Positions 1 to 7,584 of a stretch of 34,838 bases of DNA are shown here, one piece after another (the first letter of the stretch is position 1; each line of letters starts with the position of its first letter). Both the position numbers and the translations under genes were made by a program. This stretch comes from Clostridia bacterium (lineage in GTDB: Bacteria > Bacillota > Clostridia > Oscillospirales > CAG-272). Where the stretch lies: positions 1 through 34,838 of the forward strand of contig JAFTMJ010000084.1 of assembly GCA_017452475.1 (NCBI GenBank), in the 5' to 3' direction. A model generated the notes under the pieces. The model did not search any database, was not told the origin of the DNA, and was given only the letters and a program-made list of their open reading frames with translations.

Positions 1-83
1 CTTCGTTTCTCGTTGATAGGGGCGACCGCACATTTTCGTTCATTTGTCAAGTCTTTTTTGAAATTTTTTCATTTTTTTGCAAA

Positions 84-120
84 AAACAAAACCGGGCTCA
101 TTTCTAAACTCGGTTTGTTT
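84..120 (-). terminator. possible second terminator hairpin downstream of rplL
   Basis: An imperfect stem of about 12 bp (84-96 with 109-120, one bulged A and one G-T pair) surrounds a 12-nt loop. Read on the minus strand it runs into a short T-rich stretch. It lies behind the stronger hairpin at 162-195, so it may be a back-up terminator for rplJL. It could also be read on the plus strand, where the tail is weaker. Confidence 0.4.
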
Positions 121-161
121 CTTATCTTAATGATATTGGGCGCCAGCCTTCTTTTTTATAC

Positions 162-195
162 AAAAAGGACTGTCACATCTGTAACAGTCCTTTTT
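162..195 (-). terminator. rplL terminator
   Basis: A perfect 12-bp stem pairs 162-173 with 184-195. It continues across one mismatch almost to the loop, and the minus-strand reading ends in TTTTT. It starts 19 bases after the rplL stop codon, as expected for a rho-independent terminator of the rplJL unit. Confidence 0.85.
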
Positions 196-213
196 ATGAT
201 AGCTAAAATTAAA

Positions 214-585
214 TTACTTAACCTCTGCCTTTGCGCCAGCCTCTGTGAGCTGCTTTGCAATGCCTTCAGCTGTTTCCTTAGATACAGCCTCCTTAAGTGT
301 CTTTGGAGCGCTTTCAACAAGCTCCTTAGCTTCCTTAAGGCCAAGACCGGTGATCTCACGAACAACCTTGATAACGTTAAGCTTGGAAGCACCAGCCTCA
401 ACAAGAACAACGTCAAACTCAGTCTTCTCCTCAACAGGAGCAGCTGCAACTGCAGCACCGGCAACTGCAACAGGAGCAGCGCTTACGCCGAACTCTTCCT
501 CAACTGCCTTTACAAGGTCAGCAAGCTCAAGAATTGTAAGTGTTTTGATTTCTTCAACAATATTGGTAATCTTTTCGTTAGCCAT
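214..585 (-). CDS. rplL: 50S ribosomal protein L7/L12
   Basis: This 123-residue protein forms the dimeric ribosomal stalk that recruits translation GTPases. The layout is the family's usual one. An N-terminal dimerisation helix begins [10 protein letters not shown]. An alanine/valine-rich hinge lies at about residues 36-50. The globular C-terminal domain carries EKTEFDVVL and the conserved [12 protein letters not shown] region. Length matches bacterial L7/L12. A GGAGG site sits a few bases before the ATG. It follows rplJ on the same strand with an 89-base gap. That gap holds a small stem (TTCGGT at 644-649 with ACCGAA at 659-664) but no convincing promoter. The two genes are probably one unit driven by the rplJ promoter. 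rpoB often follows rplL but is not visible before the window edge. Confidence 0.98.
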   Translation of the reverse strand: MANEKITNIVEEIKTLTILELADLVKAVEEEFGVSAAPVAVAGAAVAAAPVEEKTEFDVVLVEAGASKLNVIKVVREITGLGLKEAKELVESAPKTLKEAVSKETAEGIAKQLTEAGAKAEVK

Positions 586-674
586 GATTAATTATCCTCC
601 GTATTAAAATAAATATAATTTTTAAAATTTAGTATTTACATTTTTCGGTAATGTAAGAACCGAATAGAGCAGAA

Positions 675-1187
675 TTATTCTGCTGCAGCCTCGCCGCCCT
701 TGCTGTCGATAACAGCCTGAATAGCACGAGCAAAGCCTGAGATAGGACCCTGGATGGAGCCCAAGAATCTTGCAAGAAGAACTTCTCTTGAAGGGATGTC
801 TGCAAGAGCCTTAACAGTGTTAGCATCAACAACTGCGTTTTCAAGGAAACCGCCCTTAATTTCAAAGGACTCAACCTTATCAGCATACTCCTTAGCGATC
901 TTTGCGGGAGCAACCGGATCGTCATAACCGATAGCGATAGCGGTCATACCGTTAAGCACACCCTTAATGTCGCCATAGCCAACCTCGTCACAAGCACGGC
1001 CGATAAGAGTATTCTTAATAACCATGTAGTCAACGCCGGCTTTTCTGAAAGCAGCACGCATCTTTGTATCGTTTTCTACTGTGATACCCTGATATTGAAC
1101 AAGAACACCGCTCTGCGCCTTCTTAATTTTTTCAACAAGATCAGCAACAACGGCTTTCTTTTGTTCGAGAACTGAATTACTTGGCAT
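675..1187 (-). CDS. rplJ: 50S ribosomal protein L10
   Basis: L10 anchors the L7/L12 dimers at the base of the ribosomal stalk on 23S rRNA. The 170-residue product has the family's N-terminal RNA-binding part (MPSNSVLEQKKAVVADLVEKI, with YMVIKNTLIGRA near residues 54-65). Its C-terminal helix, which binds L7/L12, is followed by an acidic/alanine tail (GGEAAAE). An AAGGAGG site lies 7 bases before the ATG. It is first in the rplJ-rplL unit. The leader upstream matches the L10 autoregulation arrangement, so excess L10 or the L10-L12 complex probably represses its own transcript. Nothing is unusual in the protein. Confidence 0.97.
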   Translation of the reverse strand: MPSNSVLEQKKAVVADLVEKIKKAQSGVLVQYQGITVENDTKMRAAFRKAGVDYMVIKNTLIGRACDEVGYGDIKGVLNGMTAIAIGYDDPVAPAKIAKEYADKVESFEIKGGFLENAVVDANTVKALADIPSREVLLARFLGSIQGPISGFARAIQAVIDSKGGEAAAE

Positions 1188-1212
1188 AAAACAACCTCCT
1201 TAAAAATTTCCG

Positions 1213-1346
1213 TTAAAACAAAAAGTCCTTTTCGTAAACTGCATAAATGCGCACCGAAAAAGACTTAATTATCATATTAAAGAAATTAACTCTTCCTCGG
1301 CAGGGAGCATAATGCAATTACTGTGACCTGCTGTCTTTGGATTTGC
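1213..1346 (-). promoter_or_regulatory. ribosomal protein L10 leader with conditional terminator
   Basis: The transcript from the rplJ promoter carries a leader of about 150 nt before rplJ. Its middle part includes GACAGCAGGTCACAG and CCTGCCGAGGA, resembling the L10-binding part of bacterial L10 leaders. Its end is a classic terminator: a 12-bp stem pairs 1255-1266 with 1223-1234 (one G-T pair) and is followed on the minus strand by a T-rich run at 1213-1222. L10 leaders are known to control rplJL by L10 binding. Attenuation here is inferred from the terminator placed just before the gene. Confidence 0.85.
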
Positions 1347-1352
1347 CTTGAC

Positions 1353-1381
1353 ATTATATCACGCAAAAATTCATTTGTCAA
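1353..1381 (-). promoter_or_regulatory. SigA-type promoter of rplJL
   Basis: A perfect TTGACA at 1376-1381 and a perfect TATAAT at 1353-1358 are separated by 17 bases on the minus strand. This fits a very strong housekeeping promoter for ribosomal protein genes. Transcription should start near 1346. Confidence 0.93.
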
Positions 1382-1443
1382 TAGCTTTTTTAAAATATTT
1401 TTTAATTTTGAAAAAAGCGTTGATAGCTTGGCACTTCACAATA

Positions 1444-1472
1444 TTGACAAAGAGCAAATTATAGTATATAAT
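1444..1472 (+). promoter_or_regulatory. SigA-type promoter of the lipoprotein gene
   Basis: TTGACA at 1444-1449 and TATAAT at 1467-1472 are 17 bases apart, a consensus promoter. It diverges from the rplJ promoter, with 62 bases between the two -35 boxes. The leader to the ATG at 1504 is only about 25 nt. Confidence 0.92.
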
Positions 1473-1503
1473 TATACTAATAATGAAGAAAACGGAGAAC
1501 AAA

Positions 1504-2175
1504 ATGAAAAAAAGGATAGTTAGCCTTGCTTTGACAGCATCGCTTTTGATAATAGCGCTATTGGGCTTTTCCTCCTGCTCTAAGGGGGACAGGATTGACA
1601 GCGCAATAGAAAGCACAAACAGCCTAACCGATGTGGATGCAGATGTATATATGACCCTGAGCGCACCCACCCTTGACTTGAAAATTAAGGAAAGCATTAA
1701 AATCAGTGCAGATAAGGCGTACGCCTTAACCGTAGTAAACGGTAGGAGCAAGGTGGAGGCGACCCTTAACGGAAAAGCAGAGCTTGAGGAGTTTGAAAAG
1801 AAATACGGCAATATTAGGGACAAGGTAGGTGGCACCATCCCGATTTTCACCGAGGAGTATCACGAGATTGCCGCTTTTGAAGAGCTGAACGAAAACTTAA
1901 CAATGAAGCTTGAGGATCTAAACAAGGAGCAGCTTGAGTATTTCTTCGGGGATTTGTTAAGCTCGATAAGAGAAGCTATTTGTCAATACGGCTACAAGGC
2001 GGAAGAGGTGGAATTTGACTTGGGCAGTGCGGAAATAACCGTTTGCGGCGGTTATATTAAGTCCCTTTCCTTGAACACCTTTGCAGATGTGGTGATGGGT
2101 AGCAATAACATATATGTAACCGTAAGACTTAAGGTTTCATACAATAACCCCGGGGAAGCGGTAATCATAAAATAA
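1504..2175 (+). CDS. putative secreted lipoprotein of unknown function
   Basis: The start is the ATG at 1504, six bases after a GGAG site, rather than an in-frame ATG 21 bases earlier that lacks one. The 223-residue product opens with a lipoprotein signal: positive MKKR, a hydrophobic stretch, then GFSSC with the likely lipidated cysteine at residue 25. The mature part of about 199 residues is hydrophilic and probably beta-rich. Segments such as VDADVYMTLSAPTLDLKI and the C-terminal VYVTVRL-like strand suggest an outer-surface lipoprotein fold of the kind that binds a hydrophobic ligand, but I cannot assign a family. It is monocistronic, between a consensus promoter and its own terminator. 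High expression is inferred from the promoter alone. Confidence 0.85.
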   Translation: MKKRIVSLALTASLLIIALLGFSSCSKGDRIDSAIESTNSLTDVDADVYMTLSAPTLDLKIKESIKISADKAYALTVVNGRSKVEATLNGKAELEEFEKKYGNIRDKVGGTIPIFTEEYHEIAAFEELNENLTMKLEDLNKEQLEYFFGDLLSSIREAICQYGYKAEEVEFDLGSAEITVCGGYIKSLSLNTFADVVMGSNNIYVTVRLKVSYNNPGEAVIIK

Positions 2176-2198
2176 AAGCCGAATAATTCGGCTTTTTT
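2174..2198 (+). terminator. lipoprotein gene terminator
   Basis: A perfect 10-bp stem pairs 2174-2183 with 2187-2196 around a 3-nt loop and ends in a T run. It begins inside the stop codon of the lipoprotein gene. Confidence 0.9.
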
Positions 2199-2199
2199 G

Positions 2200-2228
2200 T
2201 TGACTTTTATGTTGCGTATATGTATAAT
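2200..2228 (+). promoter_or_regulatory. promoter of the ADP-ribosylglycohydrolase gene
   Basis: TTGACT at 2200-2205 and TATAAT at 2223-2228 are spaced by 17 bases. The promoter starts directly behind the preceding terminator. Confidence 0.88.
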
Positions 2229-2258
2229 TAAGTTAACGATTGTTTTTAGGAGGCTATT

Positions 2259-3620
2259 ATGGCAAGAGAGCTAAAAAAGGATTATGCAAAAATGGGCTGG
2301 TGGCAATCCTACCAGCGCGATATAATGGTTGAGTACCGCCAAAGCGTTGAGGAGGGCTTAGATGTGGAAGCCTACAAGGAGCTTTTTGAGGCGGTTAGCA
2401 AAATGCCCGACAATGAGCACAAGGATAGGGCAAGCGATGTGATTTTCAACATCGTTTACAACGCAAGGGTTAAGGAGGGCTTTCCTTATAATGAGCCGTC
2501 TGACCTTGAGGGAATTAAGGCGCTGAGGCGTAAGTTTAAGCTCCCTTCCAAAAAGCTGGGTAAGCGCGAGCTTCAAAGCAAAATCCACGGCGCATGGATG
2601 GGTAGAGCTGTCGGCTGCCTTCTCGGCAAGCCTGTTGAGGGTATTTGGACAGATGAGCTGCACAAAATCCTTAAGGCGTCAAACAACTATCCAATGCACA
2701 GATACATAAATTCCACCGATATTACAGAGGAAATGGAAAACACCTTTAGGTACAGGCTTAAGGGCAAGTGCTGGGCAGACACGGTTTCCTATATGCCCTA
2801 TGACGATGACACCAACTACACGGTTATGGGTAAGATTTTAATTGACTGGTTCGGCAAAAATTTCGCCCCATATCAGGTGGCGGATGCGTGGCTTAAGCTC
2901 CAGCCTAAGGAGTCCTACTGTACTGCTGAGAGAATTGCATATATGAACTTCCTCAAGGGATATATGCCGCCCTATTCCGCTGAATATAAAAATCCGTTCA
3001 GAGAGTGGATAGGCGCCCAAATCCGCGGTGACTATTTCGGTTATATTAACCCGGGCAAGCCTGAGGAAGCGGCAAGGATGGCATATAACGATGCGTGCAT
3101 TTCCCACATTAAAAACGGTATTTACGGTGAAATGTTTGCCTCCGCTATGATAGCCGCTGCCGCTGTTTGCGAAAAAACAGAGGACATTGTTTTGGCAGGC
3201 TTGGCACAGGTGCCCTCAACCTCCCGCCTTTACAAGGATGTGATGACGGTTGTTAATATGTATCAAGAGGGCAAGTCAAGCGCTGAGGTGTACGACTTTA
3301 TCCACACAAAGTGGGACGAGAGGGACGGCCACCATTGGTGCCACACCATTTCAAACGCTATGATTGTGGCATATGCGTTGCTTTACTGTGAGGACGACTT
3401 CGGTAAGGCGGTTTGCTTGGCGGTTGAAAGCGGACTTGACACTGACTGTAACGGTGCTACCGTTGGCTCTATTATGGGCATGAAAAACGGTATTGACTCA
3501 ATTGGCAAGGAGTGGCAGGCGCCATTAAACAACCAAATTGAAACAACATTAATCGGCGTTGGTACTGTGAAAATTACCGATATGGTAAAAAGCACAATTG
3601 AGCACATAAACAAAAAATAA
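2259..3620 (+). CDS. ADP-ribosylglycohydrolase family protein
   Basis: The 453-residue product belongs to the ADP-ribosylglycohydrolase (ARH/DraG) fold, whose members hydrolyse N- or O-glycosidic bonds of ADP-ribose conjugates using a dinuclear metal centre. The core begins at about residue 105 with GAWMGRAVGCLLGKPVEG (111-128), the family's first signature. The metal-binding motifs follow as DDDT at 182-185 and DTDCNGATVGS at 394-404. About 100 extra N-terminal residues precede the core. They are charged, largely helical by eye and not recognised. TAGGAGG lies five bases before the ATG. No signal peptide is seen, so it is probably cytoplasmic. Substrate is unknown: this fold also includes enzymes acting on nucleosides or small ADP-ribosides, and a ribokinase-like gene lies nearby on the other strand. 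It is flanked by its own promoter and terminator. Confidence 0.9.
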   Translation: MARELKKDYAKMGWWQSYQRDIMVEYRQSVEEGLDVEAYKELFEAVSKMPDNEHKDRASDVIFNIVYNARVKEGFPYNEPSDLEGIKALRRKFKLPSKKLGKRELQSKIHGAWMGRAVGCLLGKPVEGIWTDELHKILKASNNYPMHRYINSTDITEEMENTFRYRLKGKCWADTVSYMPYDDDTNYTVMGKILIDWFGKNFAPYQVADAWLKLQPKESYCTAERIAYMNFLKGYMPPYSAEYKNPFREWIGAQIRGDYFGYINPGKPEEAARMAYNDACISHIKNGIYGEMFASAMIAAAAVCEKTEDIVLAGLAQVPSTSRLYKDVMTVVNMYQEGKSSAEVYDFIHTKWDERDGHHWCHTISNAMIVAYALLYCEDDFGKAVCLAVESGLDTDCNGATVGSIMGMKNGIDSIGKEWQAPLNNQIETTLIGVGTVKITDMVKSTIEHINKK

Positions 3621-3624
3621 GCAT

Positions 3625-3659
3625 AAAAAAGCTACTCACTGAAAATGAGTAGCTTTTTT
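3625..3659 (+). terminator. terminator of the ADP-ribosylglycohydrolase gene
   Basis: A perfect 14-bp stem pairs 3625-3638 with 3646-3659 around a 7-nt loop. Its distal arm ends in six T. It should separate the gene from the structured segment that follows. Confidence 0.92.
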
Positions 3660-3669
3660 GTATAACGAA

Positions 3670-3890
3670 AACCACGCGATAGTCGCGTGGTTCAAAAGAG
3701 GTTAGATGAGTAGAAATAAAGAAAAAATAAGGTGTGCAAAGCCTCGCCTCAGCCGATGGAGCCTACAAAGCCATTTATGGTAAAGCGTAATAATTGCATG
3801 GCTGACAGGCCAATTCTCAACGCACTTGTGCGTAGCTAGTAGTGTCTAGGGCTATGCCCGAAAATGAAATACCACCCGTTATACGGGTGG
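3670..3890 (+). ncRNA. candidate structured non-coding RNA (possibly raiA-type)
   Basis: No gene fits between the stop codons at 3620 and 3905, which belong to converging genes. Instead there is dense pairing. A perfect 10-bp hairpin with a 3-nt loop pairs 3670-3679 with 3683-3692. A long-range helix pairs AGCCAT (3769-3774) with ATGGCT (3798-3803). Small hairpins lie at 3820-3833 (ACGCA/TGCGT) and 3849-3860 (GGGC/GCCC). A 7-bp GC-rich hairpin, CCACCCG/CGGGTGG, closes the segment at about 3872-3890, followed by a T-rich tail on the plus strand. TCAGCC (3749-3754) can compete for the GGCTGA at 3801-3806, so alternative folds are possible. The linker residues look conserved in style, and I am reminded of the raiA motif of Firmicutes, from memory only. 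No clear promoter is visible, so the strand is uncertain. Confidence 0.6.
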
Positions 3891-3904
3891 ATATTTATTT
3901 AGTT

Positions 3905-5344
3905 TTAGTATATGCAAAGGTGAAGGGTGTCACCGTCAAAGATTAGCTGGCTTTCGTCAAATTCCTGCCAATCGTAGCCTTTAAAGTGGGACATATATTT
4001 GTCGCTTCCCTTAACCCTTTTGTAGTCCTTATCCAAAACGGTATTAAGGCAATTAACATCGCCCCAGCTCTTGGAAAAGGCGCGCACATTGGAGTCCCCA
4101 AGCTTAATAACATAGGGGTTTTTGGTAACGGTGGACTTGTCATAATAAATGGCGATATTCTTAATTTCCTTGCCTGTGCCTTCCTCGTATTCACTGATTT
4201 CCTCCCCAATCCTTTCGGCAAGGGCGTGGTCGAAGCGGTTATTAATTAACCTTGTAATAAACATAGCCTCGAAGAAAATTATTTGCAGGGTAAAAAAGCA
4301 ACAGAGAATAGCTGCGCCAATTCGCTTCCCCCCAAGCCTTAGCTTGCTTTTTATCAAAACGCAAATGCAACCGATTGTGGCGCCCAAGGGGTATATAATT
4401 CTAAAGGGGAACCAAACCTCGCCCTCGCTTACCATAATGAAGGGGGCAAAAACCGCGCAAACGGCGGCAAAAAGGATGAAAATAGCCTTGAGCCAAATGA
4501 TAAGAGTATCCTTAGAAAAGCAAGAAAAGCCTACCCTGTGTGCAAAAAAGCAGGAAATTCCGAATAGAACAAGAAGAACGGATGCGTAAATTAACAGACT
4601 TTGCCATACCCCCGCAAAAAAGAATGCGTGGGCAAGATTGCCAAAATTAATTCCGCCAACACGGTCAGTGCTTGCAAAGGTAAAAATGAAGATAACATTT
4701 ATCGCCAAGCCCAAGCCGTATGCCAAAACGGCAAAAAGAGTGCTTGAAAAAGTCTGAGCCGGTGTGTCCCTGCGCAAGCAAATAAACAGTATAACAAGGG
4801 GCACAAAAAGGGCGGCGGCGGACTGATAAATGCAGGCGCAAAGACCGATAAACAGGCTGCACAGGGGCAGGAAATACCACCTTTTTTTAGAAAGCCTGTT
4901 GAAAAACCGCAAGCCTATTACAATAAACAGAATGGAAAGAAAAAATGTACCCTTTTCAATAAAAAGAAAGTATTCCAAGCAAAGTGGGTTTAAAACGGTA
5001 AGCGCCGAAAGGGGCAACGCCCATTTTCCAACCACAGGCTCAAGCTCGGCGGAAAGGAGCATAACGGACAAAAAGGCGCAGCAAATTGCCAAGGCAAGGG
5101 AAATGTAGTAAAGAAAAGTCACATTGTCCCAAACCGACCCAACCGTAAAGAAAAGAAGGGCGGTTAAGGGGCGGCCGCTGTCGAAAACGAAGGCGGCGTA
5201 GCTTTTAACCCCGCCCGAGGCAACAACGTATGTGTCCGTTGCGTATTCCATACAAAATAGGGGAATTAAAGTAAAAAGCAGTATTGACAAAAAGATGCAA
5301 GCATCCTTATGCTGAAGTACAAAGCCCTTGAGCTTAGATGCCAT
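3905..5344 (-). CDS. GtrII-like multi-span membrane protein (glucosyltransferase domain)
   Basis: This 479-residue protein has about eleven hydrophobic segments, starting after the cytoplasmic MASKLKGFVLQHKDA. Its hydrophilic C-terminal domain of about 110 residues ends in FDGDTLHLCIY. The arrangement and that closing motif resemble GtrII/glucosyltransferase-domain proteins, a GT-C-like group thought to move sugars from lipid carriers onto surface polymers. The start is the ATG at 5344, with GAGG nine bases upstream, not an in-frame ATG 24 codons earlier. The ATG overlaps the last codons of the ribokinase-like gene by 11 bases, so translation is probably coupled. Catalytic residues cannot be assigned with confidence. 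Family assignment is moderate, the membrane location strong. Confidence 0.75.
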   Translation of the reverse strand: MASKLKGFVLQHKDACIFLSILLFTLIPLFCMEYATDTYVVASGGVKSYAAFVFDSGRPLTALLFFTVGSVWDNVTFLYYISLALAICCAFLSVMLLSAELEPVVGKWALPLSALTVLNPLCLEYFLFIEKGTFFLSILFIVIGLRFFNRLSKKRWYFLPLCSLFIGLCACIYQSAAALFVPLVILFICLRRDTPAQTFSSTLFAVLAYGLGLAINVIFIFTFASTDRVGGINFGNLAHAFFFAGVWQSLLIYASVLLVLFGISCFFAHRVGFSCFSKDTLIIWLKAIFILFAAVCAVFAPFIMVSEGEVWFPFRIIYPLGATIGCICVLIKSKLRLGGKRIGAAILCCFFTLQIIFFEAMFITRLINNRFDHALAERIGEEISEYEEGTGKEIKNIAIYYDKSTVTKNPYVIKLGDSNVRAFSKSWGDVNCLNTVLDKDYKRVKGSDKYMSHFKGYDWQEFDESQLIFDGDTLHLCIY

Positions 5345-6206
5345 AGGCTTCAACCTCGTCCTTAGTGGGGATGGATTTTTGCGCTCCGCTTCTGGTGCAA
5401 GCAATGGAAGCCGCAAGCGAGCCGTATTTCATAGAGGAAAGAAGGTCACATCCCATAGACAGCTTGGCGCACAAGCCACCGCAGGCGGTGTCCCCTGCCG
5501 CAGTTGTGTCAACAGGGTCAATTTTTATGCAGGGATAGGATTTTGCCCCACCCTGTGTCGCAATTTCGAACCCACGGGAGCCAAGGGTTGTAATAACGGT
5601 TTCAATTCCGTAGCCGAGCAGGGCTTCCTTGCCACCAAGAATTTCACTCTCTGTTTCGTTTGGAGTTATAATGTCTACATATTCAAGGTACTTTACAATA
5701 TCCTTGCTTGCAGGCGCAGGGTTAAGCACGGTGAAAAGTCCCTTTTTCTTTGCTTTTTTAAGACCGTAGCCGATAATGTCAATGGGGTTTTCAAGCTGGG
5801 TAAGGTAAATATCTCCCTTGCTTGCATCCTTTAGCATATTGTCAATGTCATCTTCGCTTAAATAGCCGTTTGCGCCACTGTCAATTATAATTCTGTTCTC
5901 CCCCTGCGTAACCGTAATTACGGCAACGCCTGAGGGGACACCATCAACACGCCTTATATATTTTGTGCAAACGCCGCTATTTTCCAAATTTTCAATAAGC
6001 TCACTGCCGAAGGAGTCATTACCCACACATCCGCACATATACGCTGCGCCCCCAAGCTTGGCAACGGCGCAGGCTTGGTTTGCGCCCTTGCCCCCTGAGT
6101 TAATCATAAACCCGCTGCCGATTAATGTTTCGCCGCCCTTTGGCGCATAGGGCGCGTTTATAACAAGGTCGGTGTTTAAGCTGCCGACAATAAAAACCTT
6201 TTTCAT
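5334..6206 (-). CDS. PfkB-family carbohydrate kinase, ribokinase-like
   Basis: The 290-residue product carries the ribokinase signatures. GSLNTDLV lies at residues 8-15, GGETLIGSGF near 24-33 and GGKGANQA near 38-45. The C-terminal ATP site DTTAAGDTACGG holds the catalytic aspartate; the usual form is DTTGAGDT, and the second Ala here is a mild variation. Such kinases phosphorylate ribose or a related sugar or nucleoside at the expense of ATP in the cytoplasm. GGAG sits six bases before the ATG, behind a TTGAAA-17-TATACT promoter. The stop codon overlaps the start of the downstream membrane protein gene. Pairing a soluble sugar kinase with a GtrII-like protein is unusual. Ribose is the default guess; other furanosides are possible. 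Confidence 0.88.
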   Translation of the reverse strand: MKKVFIVGSLNTDLVINAPYAPKGGETLIGSGFMINSGGKGANQACAVAKLGGAAYMCGCVGNDSFGSELIENLENSGVCTKYIRRVDGVPSGVAVITVTQGENRIIIDSGANGYLSEDDIDNMLKDASKGDIYLTQLENPIDIIGYGLKKAKKKGLFTVLNPAPASKDIVKYLEYVDIITPNETESEILGGKEALLGYGIETVITTLGSRGFEIATQGGAKSYPCIKIDPVDTTAAGDTACGGLCAKLSMGCDLLSSMKYGSLAASIACTRSGAQKSIPTKDEVEAYGI

Positions 6207-6237
6207 AATATCTCCTTAAAAAGCATTTCTTTGTTAT

Positions 6238-6266
6238 AGTATATATTATTTGGAAAAATATTTCAA
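6238..6266 (-). promoter_or_regulatory. promoter of the ribokinase-like/GtrII-like operon
   Basis: On the minus strand TTGAAA (6261-6266) and TATACT (6238-6243) are separated by 17 bases. The start would lie about 20-25 bases before the ATG at 6206. Confidence 0.75.
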
Positions 6267-6273
6267 GCAGGAC

Positions 6274-6302
6274 TTGACAAATAGGTAACAAAATAGTATA
6301 AT
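6274..6302 (+). promoter_or_regulatory. promoter of the anion permease gene
   Basis: TTGACA at 6274-6279 and TATAAT at 6297-6302, with a 17-base spacer, form a consensus promoter. It diverges from the promoter at 6238-6266, and the two -35 boxes are only 7 bases apart. Confidence 0.93.
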
Positions 6303-6347
6303 TCCACAGGAATATGCCATACCGGCATGGGAAAAGGGAGGATAAAT

Positions 6348-7529
6348 ATGAAGGCTGCAACCCACCGCAAGCGCCATGCGCTTCATAGCTTTTTTGAGCA
6401 TTTGCATAGCTTTTTTGTAAAGTGCGTAAAGCCCTTTGTAAAAAAGAATATTGTTATGGTTATCGCTATGTGCTGTGCCGCTGTCACCTGCCTTGCAGTG
6501 CCTCCGGACAGAGAATATTTGGGTTATTTTGACTTAAAAACCCTAACCTGCCTTTTCTGTGTTTTGGCGGTTGTGTGCGCCCTTAAAAACATTCGCTTTT
6601 TCTACATTCTTGCAAGGAGGATAGTGGAGCTTTTCAAAACCGCAAAAATAAGCGTTCTTGCCCTTGTTTACATAACCTTTATAGGCTCAATGCTCATTGC
6701 CAATGATATGGCGCTTTTGACCTTTTTGCCCCTCGGCTTCTTTGTGCTTAATGAAACGGGGATGAAAAAATATATGGCATTCACCTTTATTATGCAAAAT
6801 ATTGCGGCTAATTTAGGCGGTATGCTAACCCCCTTCGGCAATCCTCAAAACCTTTATTTGTACAGCAGGTTTAATATTCCTACCCTTGAGTTTATGGGCA
6901 TTATGCTTTTCCCCTTCCTTTTGTCCGTTGTGCTAATCACCCTTTGCGTGTTGATTTTTGTCCGCGGAGAGCCCCTTGAGCTTAAGGAGGAGCGCGTCAG
7001 CCTGCCCCCTGTAAGGACTGTAATTTACCTTTTGCTTTTCACACTTGCAATTGTAATCGTTTTCCGCGGTATCCCCTATTGGATTGGTTTAATCATAATT
7101 CCTATTATCCTTTTGATAATGGATAGGGAAGCCCTTAAATCGGTGGACTACCCCTTGCTTTTAACCTTTGTTTTCTTCTTTATCTTTGCGGGAAATATGG
7201 CAAGGATAGAGGGGGTAAAAAACATTTTTGGATACCTTATGGAGCAAAGCACCCTTGTGTTCAGCACCTTGTCCTGCCAGCTTATCAGCAATGTGCCCTC
7301 CGCAATTTTACTGTCACAGTTCACGGGGAATTATCACGACCTGCTTTTGGGCGTTAACATCGGCGGCGTGGGTAGCTTAATTGCCTCGCTTGCCTCCCTC
7401 ATCACCTTGAGGGAGTACAGTAAAAACGATCCCAAGGGAACAAAAGCATATATTGTAAAATTTAGCCTATTCAACTTTGCGTTTTTGTTTATTCTGTTAG
7501 GCTCACTGCTTCTTTTAAAGCTAATATAA
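6348..7529 (+). CDS. ion-transporter-superfamily permease (ArsB/citrate-type)
   Basis: The 393-residue membrane protein has about ten hydrophobic spans after a basic N-terminus. It resembles the ArsB/NhaD/CitMHS/SLC13 group of secondary anion transporters. The two reentrant-loop motifs typical of that fold are visible: NDMALLTFLPL with NIAANLGGMLTPFGNPQNL in the first half, and SNVPSAILLSQF with NIGGVGSLIASLASLI in the second. The motifs fit a dicarboxylate, arsenite or proton/anion carrier. Substrate cannot be told from sequence. The start is the ATG at 6348, six bases after GGGAGG, rather than an in-frame ATG at 6327 without a site. It is monocistronic and shares a terminator with the converging glycosidase gene. 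Confidence 0.85.
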   Translation: MKAATHRKRHALHSFFEHLHSFFVKCVKPFVKKNIVMVIAMCCAAVTCLAVPPDREYLGYFDLKTLTCLFCVLAVVCALKNIRFFYILARRIVELFKTAKISVLALVYITFIGSMLIANDMALLTFLPLGFFVLNETGMKKYMAFTFIMQNIAANLGGMLTPFGNPQNLYLYSRFNIPTLEFMGIMLFPFLLSVVLITLCVLIFVRGEPLELKEERVSLPPVRTVIYLLLFTLAIVIVFRGIPYWIGLIIIPIILLIMDREALKSVDYPLLLTFVFFFIFAGNMARIEGVKNIFGYLMEQSTLVFSTLSCQLISNVPSAILLSQFTGNYHDLLLGVNIGGVGSLIASLASLITLREYSKNDPKGTKAYIVKFSLFNFAFLFILLGSLLLLKLI

Positions 7530-7534
7530 AATTA

Positions 7535-7584
7535 AAAATCGACACGGCTTGCCTGCATTAATTAGACAGCCGTGTCGTTTTTTA
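7535..7584. terminator. bidirectional terminator between permease and glycosidase genes
   Basis: A perfect 10-bp stem pairs 7540-7549 with 7568-7577. A-rich and T-rich flanks on both sides give T runs in both directions. It overlaps the glycosidase stop codon and serves two converging genes. Confidence 0.85.

Noticed and set aside
22..50. Promoter for a gene beyond the left edge (rpoB)
   Set aside because: TTGACA is present on the minus strand at 45-50, but no -10 box lies at a proper distance.
13..591. Plus-strand open frames across rplL and similar frames opposite other genes
   Set aside because: They lack ribosome sites and family matches, and mirror well-identified genes on the other strand.
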